Origin: Shinisaurus crocodilurus
Taxonomy: Eukaryota > Chordata > Lepidosauria > Squamata > Shinisauridae
Direction: 5' to 3'
Length of the DNA stretch: 64,000 nt
Assembly: GCA_021292165.1 (NCBI GenBank)
Contig: CM037879.1
Span: forward strand, 18,933,525-18,997,524
The notes below the pieces were generated by a model, which was given only the letters and a program-made list of their open reading frames with translations, was not told the origin of the DNA and ran no database searches. This document shows positions 1-10,165 of this stretch, one piece after another (within the stretch, counting starts at the first letter, position 1; every line of letters starts with the position of its first letter). The position numbers were made by a program, and so were the translations under genes.

Positions 1-41
1 GTTCACACTACACAATTGGCATAACTTATAGTTTGGCCCAG

Positions 42-800
42 ACAGTGACAGTTGGAACTGGCCAAAGTGGGTTCTGGGTTGTTAGCAGTGATGGCACGTG
101 AGTGACAGCAGAGCCCCGTGTGTGCGAGATGGGAGATTAAAAATCCTGTTCGTGTGTAGAGGCCCATAACTCCACACACAGAAATCCAGATCTTTCTCCC
201 CCTCTCTCTGCGCAGCGTGCAGCGTTTCGGTTGCAATCAGCCAGCCAGCTTTCCAGCATGTAATCCGACTCCAGCAGCCAACTCCCCCGTTTGCAGATAG
301 CAAGGAAAAAACTCTGTAACTCCACAGGTCTATTCTACCTGTTTATTTACTTAGCAAAGTAATATTCTACAGAGTATACATTTCCTAGTTACAGTCCATG
401 TGCAGAGTACAATGCATAGCAAGCATTTATTCCAGTGGAGCAAGTTGAGCTTTACCCCACCTCAGCAAAGACGTTACATTGTTGCATAAGTCCAGCAAGC
501 AATAGTCAGAAGAAAAGAGTGAACAGAGAGAACAGTCCTGCTCCTCTCTAAAATGGCTTCAGACAGAAAAACAAGTCAGTACGTCACCAGAACATCTAAA
601 CCATGTGACTAGCTCATACTGTTTCCCAGGCCTAGCTTTCCCATGAAAAATAACAAGGGAAAGTAAGAAGACACAACATTCTTGTTTACCGCCATTCTGT
701 TCCTTCCATATTGTAAACAATGTGCTCCAGCTTGTGAATGTGATACATATCACAACAAGCAGTGGATGGATGGTCCTTGAGATGAGGTGACAGAAGAGCA
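42..800 (-). mobile_element. Candidate LTR-like sequence, boundaries unclear
   Basis: On the minus strand this stretch carries two AATAAA-type polyadenylation signals (near 440 and 345) followed by a GC-richer tail, which resembles the R-U5 part of a retroviral-type LTR. No terminal TG/CA pair with a target duplication could be fixed, no primer-binding site was seen, and the open frames inside (60-80 codons) look like chance. It could equally be another unclassified repeat. Confidence 0.25.
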
Positions 801-804
801 GCAT

Positions 805-1238
805 CTACACATCTCTTCAGAACTGGCCAGCAATGGAATCCAGCGGAGAAGACAGCGATTTCAATTTGAACAGAGAGCAGTAAAACTTCACTCTGACAGT
901 GTGGACATAGGAGGGATGGTTTTACTGAGGTTAACTGTATGCTTCTTAGCCCGATTCAAGGTGCTGGTTTTAACCTATAAAACCTTACATGGCTTGGGAC
1001 CACAATACCGAATGGAACGCCTCTCCCAACCTAAATCCACCCAGACACTACGTTATATATCTGAGGCCTTCCTCCAAGTGCCACCTCTGAGGGAGGCTCA
1101 GAGGGTGGCAACAAGGCCTTCTCCGTGGTGGCTCCCCAATTTTGGAATGATTTCCCCACTGATGCCCGCCTGGTGCCAACATCTTTTCAGATGTTGTCAT
1201 CTTTTCAGTGCCAGGTTAAGACTGTTCTCTAATCCCAG
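805..1238 (+). mobile_element. L2-like LINE, decayed C-terminal coding part
   Basis: The plus strand translates to a degraded LINE ORF2 C-terminus. Recognisable pieces are the block KVLVLTYKTLHGLGPQY near 957-1007, an arginine-rich linker, and a W-L-P-N-F-G patch at 1125-1148 corresponding to the usual AP-LWNSLP block of L2 elements. The frame has drifted and is non-functional. The same LINE resumes after a SINE at about 1471. Confidence 0.7.
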
Positions 1239-1470
1239 GAGTAGTGGTTAGAGTGTTGGACTGGGACTCGGGAGATCCGGGTTCTAGTCCCCGCTTGGCC
1301 ATGAAACTCACTGGGTGACTTTGGGCCAGTCACGGACTCTCAGCCTAACCTACCTCACAGGGTTGTTGTGAGGATAAAGTGGAGAGGAGGAGGAGGATTA
1401 TGTAAGCCGCCTTGGGTTCCTTTCAGGAAAAAACGCGGGGTATAAATATAATAAATAAATAAAATAAATA
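1239..1470 (+). mobile_element. tRNA-headed SINE with L2-like tail
   Basis: The head has a B-box-like GGTTCTAGTCC after GTAGTGGTTAGAGTG, typical of a tRNA-derived promoter. A body with GGGCCAGTCAC and CACAGGGTTGTTGTGAGGA follows, then the L2-like tail GCCGCCTTGGGTTCC and an ATAAATAAAT terminus. The family recurs at about 2636, 13786, 16186, 27489, 52707 and 60700. It sits inside an L2-like LINE, so it is the younger insertion. Confidence 0.85.
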
Positions 1471-1723
1471 TGATGGGGCATGTCAACTGTTTTAATAGGT
1501 CTAGTTTTTTTAATTGAAATTGTTTTAGCTGTTCAAACCGTTTTAAATTTTGTATATTGAAATTTTATGCGGTATTTTATGGTATCTGTATTTTATGTGT
1601 ATATTATTGAAACTGTGTTTCGTATTTTCTGAACTGCTGTGAACCGCCCAAAGAACTTTGGCTATTGGGCGGTATAGAAATGAAAATAATATTAACAACA
1701 ACAACAACAACAACAACAACAAC
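1471..1723 (+). mobile_element. L2-like LINE 3' UTR and tail, continued
   Basis: Continues the LINE interrupted at 1238. It shows the characteristic 3' end GAACCGCCCAAAGAACTT...CTATTGGGCGGTATAGAAATG, ending in an (AAC)n microsatellite at about 1693-1722. The tail motif is shared with minus-strand copies near 5346 and 5926. Confidence 0.8.
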
Positions 1724-2310
1724 TGTGTTACTGGTAGTTGACTGTTAATGCTGGGCTATGCCAATGGTTGGGCTATGATGGATGCTTACGGTTTTCTAAG
1801 TAAATTCTTTATTTTTCAGATGGTGGCCTCCCTTTTCTACCTGCCACACTCTGTTGCAGGGATTACATGACCAGAATTTCAAGGCAGAACAAAAAAATGA
1901 GCAACAGAATCGAGGTTTGATATAAGAGGTGAAAGATGAGAAGCTAGGAGGCCACTGAGAAGAATATTAGCGTAACTGAGAAGAGATATAACTATGAGGC
2001 AAGCTACTGTTTAGACAGCGTCATTTACTCCCTGGCTAAATATACGTAGGTCAGGTCTTGGTTGAGGGATGCCCTGGGAATGGTAGCAGTTTGTTCATGC
2101 TGAATGACTTTCACCTAACACAAGCGGAAGCGGTTGTGTGTGGGATGGGAGCATGATATGACTGTGTGTGCTGAGTTTTAGGACACCACTGCAAACATCC
2201 AGAAGAGTGCAATATCAAAAGAGAAGACTTCTGCATGTGCCTTCAACCTTTCCTAATGGCTTTAACTTGTGGTAGTTGCCATTACCATTAGTGCAACCAA
2301 GTGGCTAGAA

Positions 2311-2500
2311 CAGGGGTTCCCACACTTTTTGGCTTCGGCACATTTGGGATTTTGGGAGAATGTTGTGAGTGCTCTCACAAAATGGCTGCCATGGTGAGGG
2401 GGCTTGTGCAGAAGACAAGCTGGTGAAACTAAAAGAAGAGTAACTTGCCCAAGAACCAAAGCACAAGTTTTTTGGTGGGATCAGAGTTCCAAAAGAACAC
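2311..2500 (+). mobile_element. hAT-like element, 5' end only
   Basis: Begins with CAGGGGTTCCCACACTTTTT, a hAT-type inverted-repeat start. No matching 3' terminus was found, so it is truncated or decayed. Confidence 0.4.
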
Positions 2501-2635
2501 AAATAAAGATGATACTGGAGGGCAGCCCCTCACTTTGCAGCATGCCAGCCTTCCAGTTGGGAATAAAAAATGTTTTAACTTTAAATTCTTATCTCTCTTT
2601 TTAACAGATTATCCAATCAAACACATGGATTTATT

Positions 2636-2826
2636 AATTAATTACTTATATTTATACCCCAGCTTACATAATCCTCCTCTCCATTTTATCCTCACAACAA
2701 CCCTTTGAGGTAGGTTAGGCTGAGAGACTGTGACTGGCCCAAAGTCACCCAGGGAGCTTCATGGCCCAGTGGGGACTAGAACCCGGATCTCCCGAGTCCC
2801 AGTCCAACACTCTCACCACTACCCCA
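2636..2826 (-). mobile_element. tRNA-headed SINE with L2-like tail
   Basis: Reverse-complement copy of the SINE at 1239-1470. The tail (TATTTATACCCCAGCTTACAT) comes first on the plus strand and the tRNA-like head (GAACCCGGATCTCCCGAGTC) last. The body motifs CACAACAACC and GTGACTGGCCCAAAGTCACC are clear. Confidence 0.85.
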
Positions 2827-2867
2827 TGCTGGATTTAACCTTATCAGAGACTGACATATCTGATGCC

Positions 2868-3050
2868 TGGATGTAGTTCAGTGGTAGAGCACCTGCTTTG
2901 CATGCAGAAGGTCCCAGGTTCAATCCCTAGCATCTCTAGGTAAGGCTGAAGAACTTTCTGGACGGCTGCTGCCAGCCCAGTGTCAATGATACTCGACTAG
3001 ATGGACCAATGGTCTGACTCAGTGTAAGGCAGCTTCCTATGTTCCTATAT
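2868..3050 (+). mobile_element. tRNA-Ala-derived SINE
   Basis: The head TAGTTCAGTGGTAGAGCACC...GCTTTGCATGC...GGTTCAATCCC closely follows a vertebrate tRNA-Ala(TGC), with A and B boxes. A SINE body (GCTGCTGCCAG, TAGATGGACCAATGGTCTGA) follows and ends GCAGCTTCCTATGTTCCTAT. The extra body shows it is a SINE and not a tRNA gene. Related copies lie at 10001, 18236 and, weakly, 23243. Confidence 0.85.
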
Positions 3051-4084
3051 AAGTATCGCCACTTGGTACCAAGTCCAATATGTTAGCCATAGGAGTACTG
3101 CTATATAAACAATGTTAACTACGGTAGTTTATAAAAGACCCCTATATTCTGTGGAAGTTAAAATGGAAATGAGCTAAAACACTTTAAAATCATACTGTGG
3201 CGAACAGCTAGAACTGGTGCTCCATGCAATCCCAATATATATTTATATATATTTCACTTTTTCTTTCCTCCCCCTCCTTATAACACTCGCAAAGGTCACC
3301 TCCTCTTCAAAAACGGAGCCTGACATCTCAAAGTGAAGTTCTGTCGTACCTTTTAACCATGGATCCATTGTCAATTTCTTCACACTGCTCACTCACCCAA
3401 CTGTTTATTTGCCATGTAATTCTGAGGAGTGACTTGACTGTCTATACAAATAGTCTGGTGAGCAAAGCATGAGAGAGAAGGAACAAGGAATCCTTTGAAA
3501 GGCGTAGCTATGTATATATTTCTGTCCTGCAAAAAGGCTTATTAATTCTTCTTGTCAGCATGCCGCAGCTTTGCCCAACAAATGCATGCAGCTTAACACC
3601 TGCTAGAATAGCTCTAAAGCCTCCGTTAAGAAAGAGGCGCCCACAAGTTTCTAATATTCAACAGATAACAGCTGTACCAGATGGAACAGACATCTGCTCT
3701 GCATCTATGTTCTATGAAGGGGGAGACAAAACTTGACGTATTTATAGGCAAACTATAGGATTCCCCTCCCTGTCATAAAGGATAAGGCTAACCTCCGATT
3801 GCTGAAACAATATTTTTTGCCATCATGATTATTTTCCTATTTCAATGTCGTAAGATCATCGCTGATAAAGTTTGCAAACATCACAAAATGGGGTAGAATG
3901 ATTGAGGATACCCTATTAATATGCGAGTCCTGAGCTATGATGATACTGAGTAGCCAAAATATCAATTTCAATTAAGTGCATGAGAACGGCATCATTTCTG
4001 CCCACCTGATTAGATATTACTTGTCTAGTCCATAACAAACATCATTCTGTGAACTTAAATACAGTATACCTCACCATAGTGGGG
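3051..4084. other. No gene seen; unclassified AT-rich DNA
   Basis: AT-rich sequence with short TA runs near 3236-3256. I recognise no repeat family, exon or RNA gene here. Confidence 0.5.
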
Positions 4085-4425
4085 AAGGCTGTGACCAGGT
4101 GATCTGTGTGCCTGCCTGTTCATTCTGCTGTCCGGGTGCTAACTGTGGATGGGCAACAGTTCTTATGGTTCTTTATTTTTAAACCTAAATTGGACAGGAC
4201 AGTCCTTGAAATAGAGCAGGGCTCTCCAACCTTGGGTCCCCAGATGTTGCTGGACTACAGCTCCCAGAATCCCTTGCCATGTCAATTTCTTGCCATGCTG
4301 GCTGGGTATGCTGGGAGCTGTAGGCCAGCAACATCTGGGGACCCAAGGTTGGAGAGCCCTGAAATAGAGGATGCACACAAATACAGCACAGTCCTTTGCA
4401 AAAGAGGACTCCTGGCCACCCTAAA
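4085..4425 (+). mobile_element. Unnamed dispersed repeat, copy 1
   Basis: Shares GTGACCAGGTGATC..GTGCCTG, GGTGCTAA...GATGGGCAAC and GACTCCTGGCCACCCTA with a plus copy at 8468-8655 and a minus copy at 17968-18160. It is interrupted by a hAT element (4217-4361). The family is not one I can name. It has no coding capacity. Confidence 0.65.
4217..4361. mobile_element. hAT miniature element with intact 8-bp TSD
   Basis: A 145-bp near-palindrome with terminal inverted repeats CAGGGCTCTCCAACCTTGGG / CCCAAGGTTGGAGAGCCCTG. It is flanked by a perfect 8-bp direct repeat AAATAGAG at 4209-4216 and 4362-4369. An 8-bp duplication with a CAGGG start is the hallmark of hAT. There is no transposase, so it is non-autonomous. 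A sibling lies at 63368-63503. Confidence 0.9.
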
Positions 4426-5300
4426 ACAATGGAAACGCTTTCAATGAATCAGCATAGTAAGTAAAGGCAAGTATACTCCGGTACTCGGTTTCAAAATTAA
4501 GTCCTGGAGACCACTTTTATTATAAATAGAGAAATATAATTTTCCTAAATGAGGAAAGCTAAGGTTAGGAAACCACCACCTGTATTAGGCACTTAGCTGA
4601 AACAACAAAGGCCACAGTCTTTGGGGATGTTCTTCTGCTTATTTTTACTTCTCCCCCCACCCCCCTGCTCCACCACCACTTTATTGGTTGGATTTTTAAC
4701 TGGCCTTTCAATATCTCTCAAGGTGTAATTTCAAAATCAAACAATTAAAAGCAAAATACAAACAAAATCAACTGAACCACTTTTAATAGAAAAGAAAATG
4801 ATGAGTAGGAACGAGGCAGCAGCAACACATTAGCCACAGAAAACAATAGCCTGTCTAAATAAACAGGCCACAATCCTGAATCCGAATCTTTGGGGGCACT
4901 ACCCAACAAAAAAAGATCAATTTCTAAATTAGCCACCAATCTAGTAGTCAGTAGAATCATCAGCAGATTTTCAATACTAAGCTTTGCATCATTTTTAAGC
5001 CTAAAAAAACGAAAAGTGACTTTCAAGTTTTAATTTTTAATATTTTTTTTTAAGCTTAAGGAATAAAATAAAAATCAGGAGGAGCAGGGAACCTGGTGGA
5101 CACCAAGAGAGACGTTTGAAGGCATATTGGCACCCACGGGCACCACGTTGGAGACCCCAGATGTAAAGGGTGCATCACACTGCTTAAGTCCCTGCCTCTC
5201 ACCCACAAAGTCCTTTGCGCTGTTTGTAAAAACAAACAAAAAACTCCCATCACCGCTAACACCTGGAGACTGATGCAATTTATACAGGTTACAGATATAG
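4426..5300. other. No gene seen; unclassified sequence
   Basis: AT-rich DNA. The GC-richer block at about 5070-5200 looks like part of another dispersed repeat, but I cannot assign it. The 93- and 121-codon minus-strand frames here are low-complexity or chance; the second runs through an ATT microsatellite. Confidence 0.45.
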
Positions 5301-5313
5301 CCCCCGCATAGGA

Positions 5314-5315
<2 letters not shown>

Positions 5316-5359
<44 letters not shown>

Positions 5360-5360
5360 T
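5316..5360. repeat. (ATT)n microsatellite
   Basis: About 14 uninterrupted ATT units lying directly at the 3' end of a minus-strand L2-like tail, probably grown from the LINE's own tail. Confidence 0.95.
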
Positions 5361-5433
5361 TCATTTCTATACCGCCCAATAGCTGAAGCTCTCTGGGCGG
5401 TTTACAAACCAGCATCTCCACTCTGCCCTAGCC
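5346..5433 (-). mobile_element. L2-like LINE tail, left copy of a flanking pair
   Basis: Contains CATTTCTATACCGCCCAATA and GGGCGGTTTACAAACCAGC, the reverse complement of the L2-type 3' end. A nearly identical 88-bp copy lies at 5926-6013. The two copies bracket the truncated LTR between them. Confidence 0.8.
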
Positions 5434-5910
5434 TGCGACAACATGGCCCTTTTCACTTTAGGACCACGTGCATAAACCCTTCTCAGGCCAAGCATCAACA
5501 CTTGAAAACCTGAGGGGAGGGTCAAATGAAACCTTTCCCCTACTAATGAGGGAAAAGATTAATGCTGGTTATTAAGGATCTAGCTTAAATTTATGATGCT
5601 GTTGGTACAAAGGTGTGTGTGTAGATTTAAAAGTAAAGCAGGTAATAACGCCAAGCTGACACGTAGGATTTTGGTAGTTAACAAAATAAAAATAAGTTTA
5701 TTTTAATTCTCAAAATCTTAGTTCCAGAAAATAAACCTGCCTACACCAAACACTGTGTAACTAACCTAACCCCCAAACTCCCAACTCTCCCCACACACTA
5801 CAAACACTCTCCCATATCACACTAACTCCAACCACCTAAAACTCTCCAACCCAACTCCACACTCCCATAACTCGACTCACTAACTCGACTCACTGACATA
5901 AAACCTACCT
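5434..5910 (-). mobile_element. Truncated solo LTR, same family as 30756-31392
   Basis: Matches the 637-bp LTR at 30756-31392 over most of its length (GCATAAACCCTTCTCAGG, GAGGGGAGGGTCAAATGAAA, AATAAGTTTATTTTAATTC). It starts TGCGACAACA, so on the minus strand it ends in CA. The LTR 5' end (high-coordinate side) is missing and replaced by a CA-rich stretch. The polyadenylation signal AATAAA lies on the minus strand near 5695. No internal retroelement region or primer-binding site is present. Confidence 0.7.
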
Positions 5911-5925
5911 GTATTATCATTATTA

Positions 5926-6013
5926 TCATTATTATTATTTTCATTTCTATACCGCCCAATAGCTGAAGCTCTCCGGGCGGTTTACAAACCAGCATCTCCA
6001 TTCTGCCCTAGCC
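5926..6013 (-). mobile_element. L2-like LINE tail, right copy of a flanking pair
   Basis: Second copy of the 88-bp tail seen at 5346-5433, differing at only a few positions and sharing the terminal CTGCCCTAGCC. See findings for the origin of the pair. Confidence 0.8.
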
Positions 6014-6655
6014 CTCTGAGGAAAATGTTAGACTGGAAAATATTTCTTAGAAAATACTTCATGTGATTATTCTGATAGGGCAGTAGTTAAAGGTTTGTTT
6101 TTTTTTTAAGCACTTTATTATTATTATTTTTAAGAAGAAGGTATTCAGAATATACAGTTTTTTCACCTGGTTTCCAAGTGAGACTTTTGGCTCTCACATT
6201 TGAAGGTTATCACCAGCAAAACAGGAAGTACCACGGATCAAATTAGATCATTCAAATGTCTGGTTATAACTGCAGCAATAAAAAAATAAAAAGTGTTACA
6301 CACTGTAATTAACCATCAAAGGGACTTCTGATATTAAAATTACACTTTAACCCTTAAGCTTTATAACCAGCAGCTTGTAAAACTGGTTTATACTCCTGCC
6401 TCCCTTTGAAGTTATTTGCTACTCAGAATAGGGACTGTAAGGATATATATATATAGGTTTCCATGGATATTGTCTTTTGATTATTTCCATGACAAATTTG
6501 CCAACTTTACAAGTAAAAGGGAGATTGTGAATGCATGATACACACCACAAAGCAAACAGTCATATGTAAAGAGCTCCTGCTTGGAGGAGGCAATAGGTAG
6601 AGATGCCGACATTCTAACCAGTTGCAGGTTCAGGTTTTTGAGGGCTCTTGGGCAA
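6014..6655. other. No gene seen; AT-rich DNA
   Basis: Unclassified AT-rich sequence, with a weak MIR-like SINE resemblance around 6570-6660 (CCAGTTGCAGGTTCAGG, GGGCAAGACACCTT). Confidence 0.4.
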
Positions 6656-6663
6656 GACACCTT

Positions 6664-7735
6664 AGAATCATAGAATCATAGAAAAGTAGAGTTGGAAGGG
6701 GCCTACAAGGCCATCGAGTCCAACCCCCTGCTCAATGCAGGAATCCAGGTCAAAGCATCTCTGACAGATGTCTGTCCAGCCGCACCTTGAATGCCTCCAG
6801 ACTGGGAGAGCCCACCACCTCCCTAGGTAGTTGATTCCATTGTCTTATTGCTCTGACAGTCAGGAAATTTTTCCTGATGTTTAGGTGGAATCTAGGTTCC
6901 TGTAACTTGAGCCCATTATTCCGTGTCCTGCAAACTGGGATGAACGAGAAGAGATCTTTGCCCTCCTCTGTGTGACATCCCTTCAAATACTGGAAGAGTG
7001 CGATCATATCTCCCCTCAGTCTCCTCTTCTGAAGGCTAAACATGCCCAGTTCTTTCAGTCTCTCCTCATAGGGCCTTGTTTCCAGTCCCTTTATCATCCT
7101 TGTTGCCCTCCTCTGAACCCTCTCCAGTTTGTCTATGTCCTTCTTAAAGTGAGGTGCCCAGAACTGGACGCAGTACTCAAGATGAGGCCTAACCAGTGCC
7201 GAGTAAAGGGGAATTATCACTTCCCGCGATTTGGAAGCTATACTTCTATTAATACAGCCCAAAATTGCATTTGCCTTCTTTGCAGCCACGTCGCATTGCT
7301 GGCTCATATTCAGTTTGTGATCTACCACAATTCCAAGATCCTTCTCACTTGTAGTATTGTTGAGCCAAGTGTCCCCCATTCTGTAACTCTGCATTTGGTT
7401 TCCTCTCCCTAGGTGCAGCACTTGGCATTTATCCCTGTTAAATTTCATTCTGTTGTTTTCGGCCCAGCGCTCCAGCCTATCGAGGTCACTTTGAATTTTG
7501 TTTCTGTCTTCCAGAGTATTAGCTGTTCCACCCAACTTTGTGTCATCTGCAAATTTGATAAGCATTCCCTGTACCTCCTCATCCAAGTCATTAATAAAAA
7601 TGTTGAAGAGCGCCGGGCCCAGGACCGAGCCCTGTGGTACCCCGCTCGTTACCTCTCCCCAGTTTGAGAAGGAACCATTGATAAGCACTCTTTGAGTCCG
7701 ATTCTTTAGCCAATTGTAGGCCCTGTCCCTCAGTG
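6664..7735 (-). mobile_element. CR1 LINE, 3' half with reverse transcriptase
   Basis: The minus strand encodes a 5'-truncated CR1 ORF2, open for about 360 codons from 7838 to 6750. Visible motifs are an RT block GVPQGSVLGPALFNIFINDL (about residues 69-88), the catalytic FADDTKLGGTAN box (about 97-108) with its aspartate pair, GWLNN-type thumb blocks, and the CR1 C-terminal signature LRGDMIALFQYLKG. The element ends at 6664 with the CR1 terminal octamer-like repeats (AATCATAGAATCATAGAA on the plus strand). The endonuclease domain and 5' half are absent, so it is dead on arrival. The open frame suggests a fairly young copy. Residues before about 35 are unlikely to be CR1. Confidence 0.92.
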
Positions 7736-7739
7736 AGCC

Positions 7740-8467
7740 TACCTTCTTGCCACCGTTGCTGATCATCCTCTTTCTCACTATGGCTACCACTTCCTTGCTT
7801 GACAGGCAGAGAGACAGTAAGGAAGTGGGCCATTGCATCTACTGCTCTTCCTTCTCACGACCACTGTTATCTGGCCTAGAGTTAGAGGCTGGTGAACAAG
7901 CAGGTCGCAGTGGTGAAGAGGAGGAGCAAGTCCAGGAAGCTCTTGCCAGTGGGTCCCTGGTGGGGTGTGGGCCTTTGGCTGGTGCCCAACCATGCCTAAC
8001 TTTGATGCTGGCCCAGATTCTAGCCATCTTCCAGATTAAATTTTATATGGTTTTAGTTCAACTCCAGGTAGTAATGGCAAAAAAGGGGGAAAACCTAACA
8101 CTTTTAGTTCCAGGGGGCAAATGTATGCCCCACCCCCACATTTTAGCAGTCCTTCCACCCGCCCCCATGGTTATTCACCAGACTTCCCATAAACATCGAT
8201 GAATATGAGTCTTGGAGAAGGTCTGCTATTTGCTAAAAAACCAGAGTTCCCCCCTACACATACACACACACACGTTTGGAGGAAATTGGGGATACTTCAC
8301 ACTCTGTGAGGGACTAGGGTGGCTAGTTATGCATGGCCAAAAAGAAAAAGAGGAAATGCATCACCAAAACAACAAAAAAAAGGTACAGATTTGCATATTC
8401 TAATTTATAAGTATAGATGTTCATTTAGAAATAATGACTATAGCTTAAATAGAAATACAATACATTA
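7740..8467. other. No gene seen
   Basis: Unclassified sequence. The 151-codon plus-strand frame at 7747-8202 starts inside antisense LINE DNA and shows no family signature, so I do not call it a gene. Confidence 0.45.
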
Positions 8468-8655
8468 CTGTGACCAGGTGATCTTTGTGCCTGCTCAGTC
8501 TTTTGCTCAGGTGCTAATTTTTGATGGGCAACTTCAGGCCCCCTGCTCCATTCTTACTATTCTTTAGCTTTAAAGTTTAAACCAAATGTCAACTGGACAG
8601 ACCTTCAAATAGAGGACTGTCCTGTGTAAAGGACACATGGCCACCCTAGGAGAGA
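8468..8655 (+). mobile_element. Unnamed dispersed repeat, copy 2 (empty hAT site)
   Basis: Second copy of the family at 4085-4425. It carries AAATAGAG once, at 8607-8614, where copy 1 has the hAT insertion flanked by two copies. It therefore serves as a paralogous empty site. Confidence 0.65.
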
Positions 8656-9616
8656 CTCACAATTGGGATCACCCATGAAATACTTCTTGAGCTTCTCTGA
8701 GCAACCTGAATGGATCTGGTTGCAGTTTCACACGTACAAGACATGAAATTGCTCCTCTCCACAAAATTCAAAGCTCATAATCAAAACCCGAAGTCTTACA
8801 TATGGACAGGCTGATGTGAGGCACAACAAGCAACACCCTTTCATGTGGAGAATTAAAAGACAACCAGCACAAGAGAGAGAAAAGAACAGCTTACATCTTC
8901 AGGTACACGTTCCTGAATATTCAGACCAGAGGTTTTAATCTTTAGCGGCTCGTTTGGAAAAACCCTTTCAATTAAATTCTATGAACACAAGCTTAGCCTT
9001 CTGATGTTTGATAAAAGAGCCTTACTTCAAGACTCCCTTTTGAAGATTTTTTTTGGTATGTGGTTTCCCCGCTCCTGCTGCAAATTGGGATTTTATTTTA
9101 TTTTTTTGGTTCTAGTTTGTACTTTTACTCTGACTCATTCCTTGTCCTTTCAAAGCAAAATGCTGTTTGTTTTTAATAGCAACATGCTACCAGAAATATC
9201 CCCAGAGGCAAAGAAATCAATTTTTATTTCAATCAATCAAAACATTTGACAAACCTGAAAATACCATTACATTTTAAATTGCATTTCGGATTATCCATCT
9301 GTGTTGAATTTACCTTTTTCATTTATTTAAAAAACCCCAAAACAACACCAACCCGTATGTCTATCACAAATACAATTGTGTTACAAACTAAGCAATGGAA
9401 TTTAATTCATGTATGGATAATGCTGAGGCATCCAGCTTAGGACCTCTGCCTCTAGGAGCTTAAACTAAGAAAAACCAACACTCAGAAGAAAGAAAGAAAA
9501 AGGTTATTCAAATAACCTACACCATCACTGTCATATTTCTCTTAACTCCTAAGTTCTCTAAACTATAATGAGTTCTCAAAACTTATTTTAACTATCTTGA
9601 TACTGTAAGACAGAGA
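8656..9616. other. No gene seen; AT-rich DNA
   Basis: Mostly AT-rich and unclassified. Short frames of 60-80 codons have no recognisable content. Confidence 0.45.
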
Positions 9617-9619
9617 CAG

Positions 9620-9913
9620 GGTTCAGACAACACGAAAGGACACACTCAAGGGTTGAGTGTGGGTTGTCGTTGAACCGTGGGATGTTGTTGAAACGTGGGT
9701 TATTGTGTTGTGTGAACCCAGCTCAGATAACAAACTATGGTGAACAACCCACAGTTCATAACCCAACAATAAACCATGGGTTCTCTTCATGTTCGTGGTT
9801 AAGAAGCCATGGCTTGTTAGCACAGCTGACAACACAATAACCCACGGTTGAACGATAACCCACATGCAACCCATACTCAACCCTTGAGTGTGGGTTATCG
9901 TGTTGTCTGACCC
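9620..9913. mobile_element. Harbinger-like miniature inverted-repeat element
   Basis: A 294-bp element with terminal inverted repeats GGTTCAGACAACACG and CGTGTTGTCTGACCC, flanked by the 3-bp direct repeat CAG (9617-9619 and 9914-9916). The interior is a loose palindrome built on repeated AACCCAC/GTGGGTT motifs. Three-base duplications and a GG start fit PIF/Harbinger. There is no transposase. The 142-codon minus-strand frame across it is a by-product of the repeat. Confidence 0.65.
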
Positions 9914-10000
9914 CAGCCAGAGACTATTGGTCCTATCCAGTGAGATAATCTGCATATTGTGCAAAGAAAAATATAATCTGCACAGAGAAAACCTTGGGAG

Positions 10001-10165
10001 GATCCATAGTTCAGTGGTAGAACACAAATTTTGCAAGTAAAGGTCCCACATTCAATTCTTGGCATCTTCAGATAAAAAAGGATCAGGTAGCAGGCGATGG
10101 GAGACCTTTGCCTGAGACCTTGGAGAGCCACTGCCAGTCAGATGAGACAATATTGAGCTAAATCA
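10001..10165 (+). mobile_element. tRNA-Ala-derived SINE, diverged
   Basis: Same family as 2868-3050 (TAGTTCAGTGGTAGAACAC, GGAGAGCCACTGCCAGTCAG, ATATTGAGCTAAAT), more decayed in the anticodon arm. Confidence 0.75.

Noticed and set aside
2868..2945. Possible tRNA-Ala gene
   Set aside because: A and B boxes are present, but the sequence continues into a SINE body and recurs in diverged copies; the acceptor stem is not intact.
5056..5421. 121-codon minus-strand frame with a poly-isoleucine run
   Set aside because: The isoleucines are an ATT microsatellite; the rest spans unrelated repeats.
6972..7695. Plus-strand frames of 65-146 codons
   Set aside because: They are antisense to the CR1 reverse-transcriptase frame and have no content of their own.
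9623..10051. 142-codon minus-strand frame
   Set aside because: It covers a palindromic miniature element and a SINE; there is no independent coding evidence.
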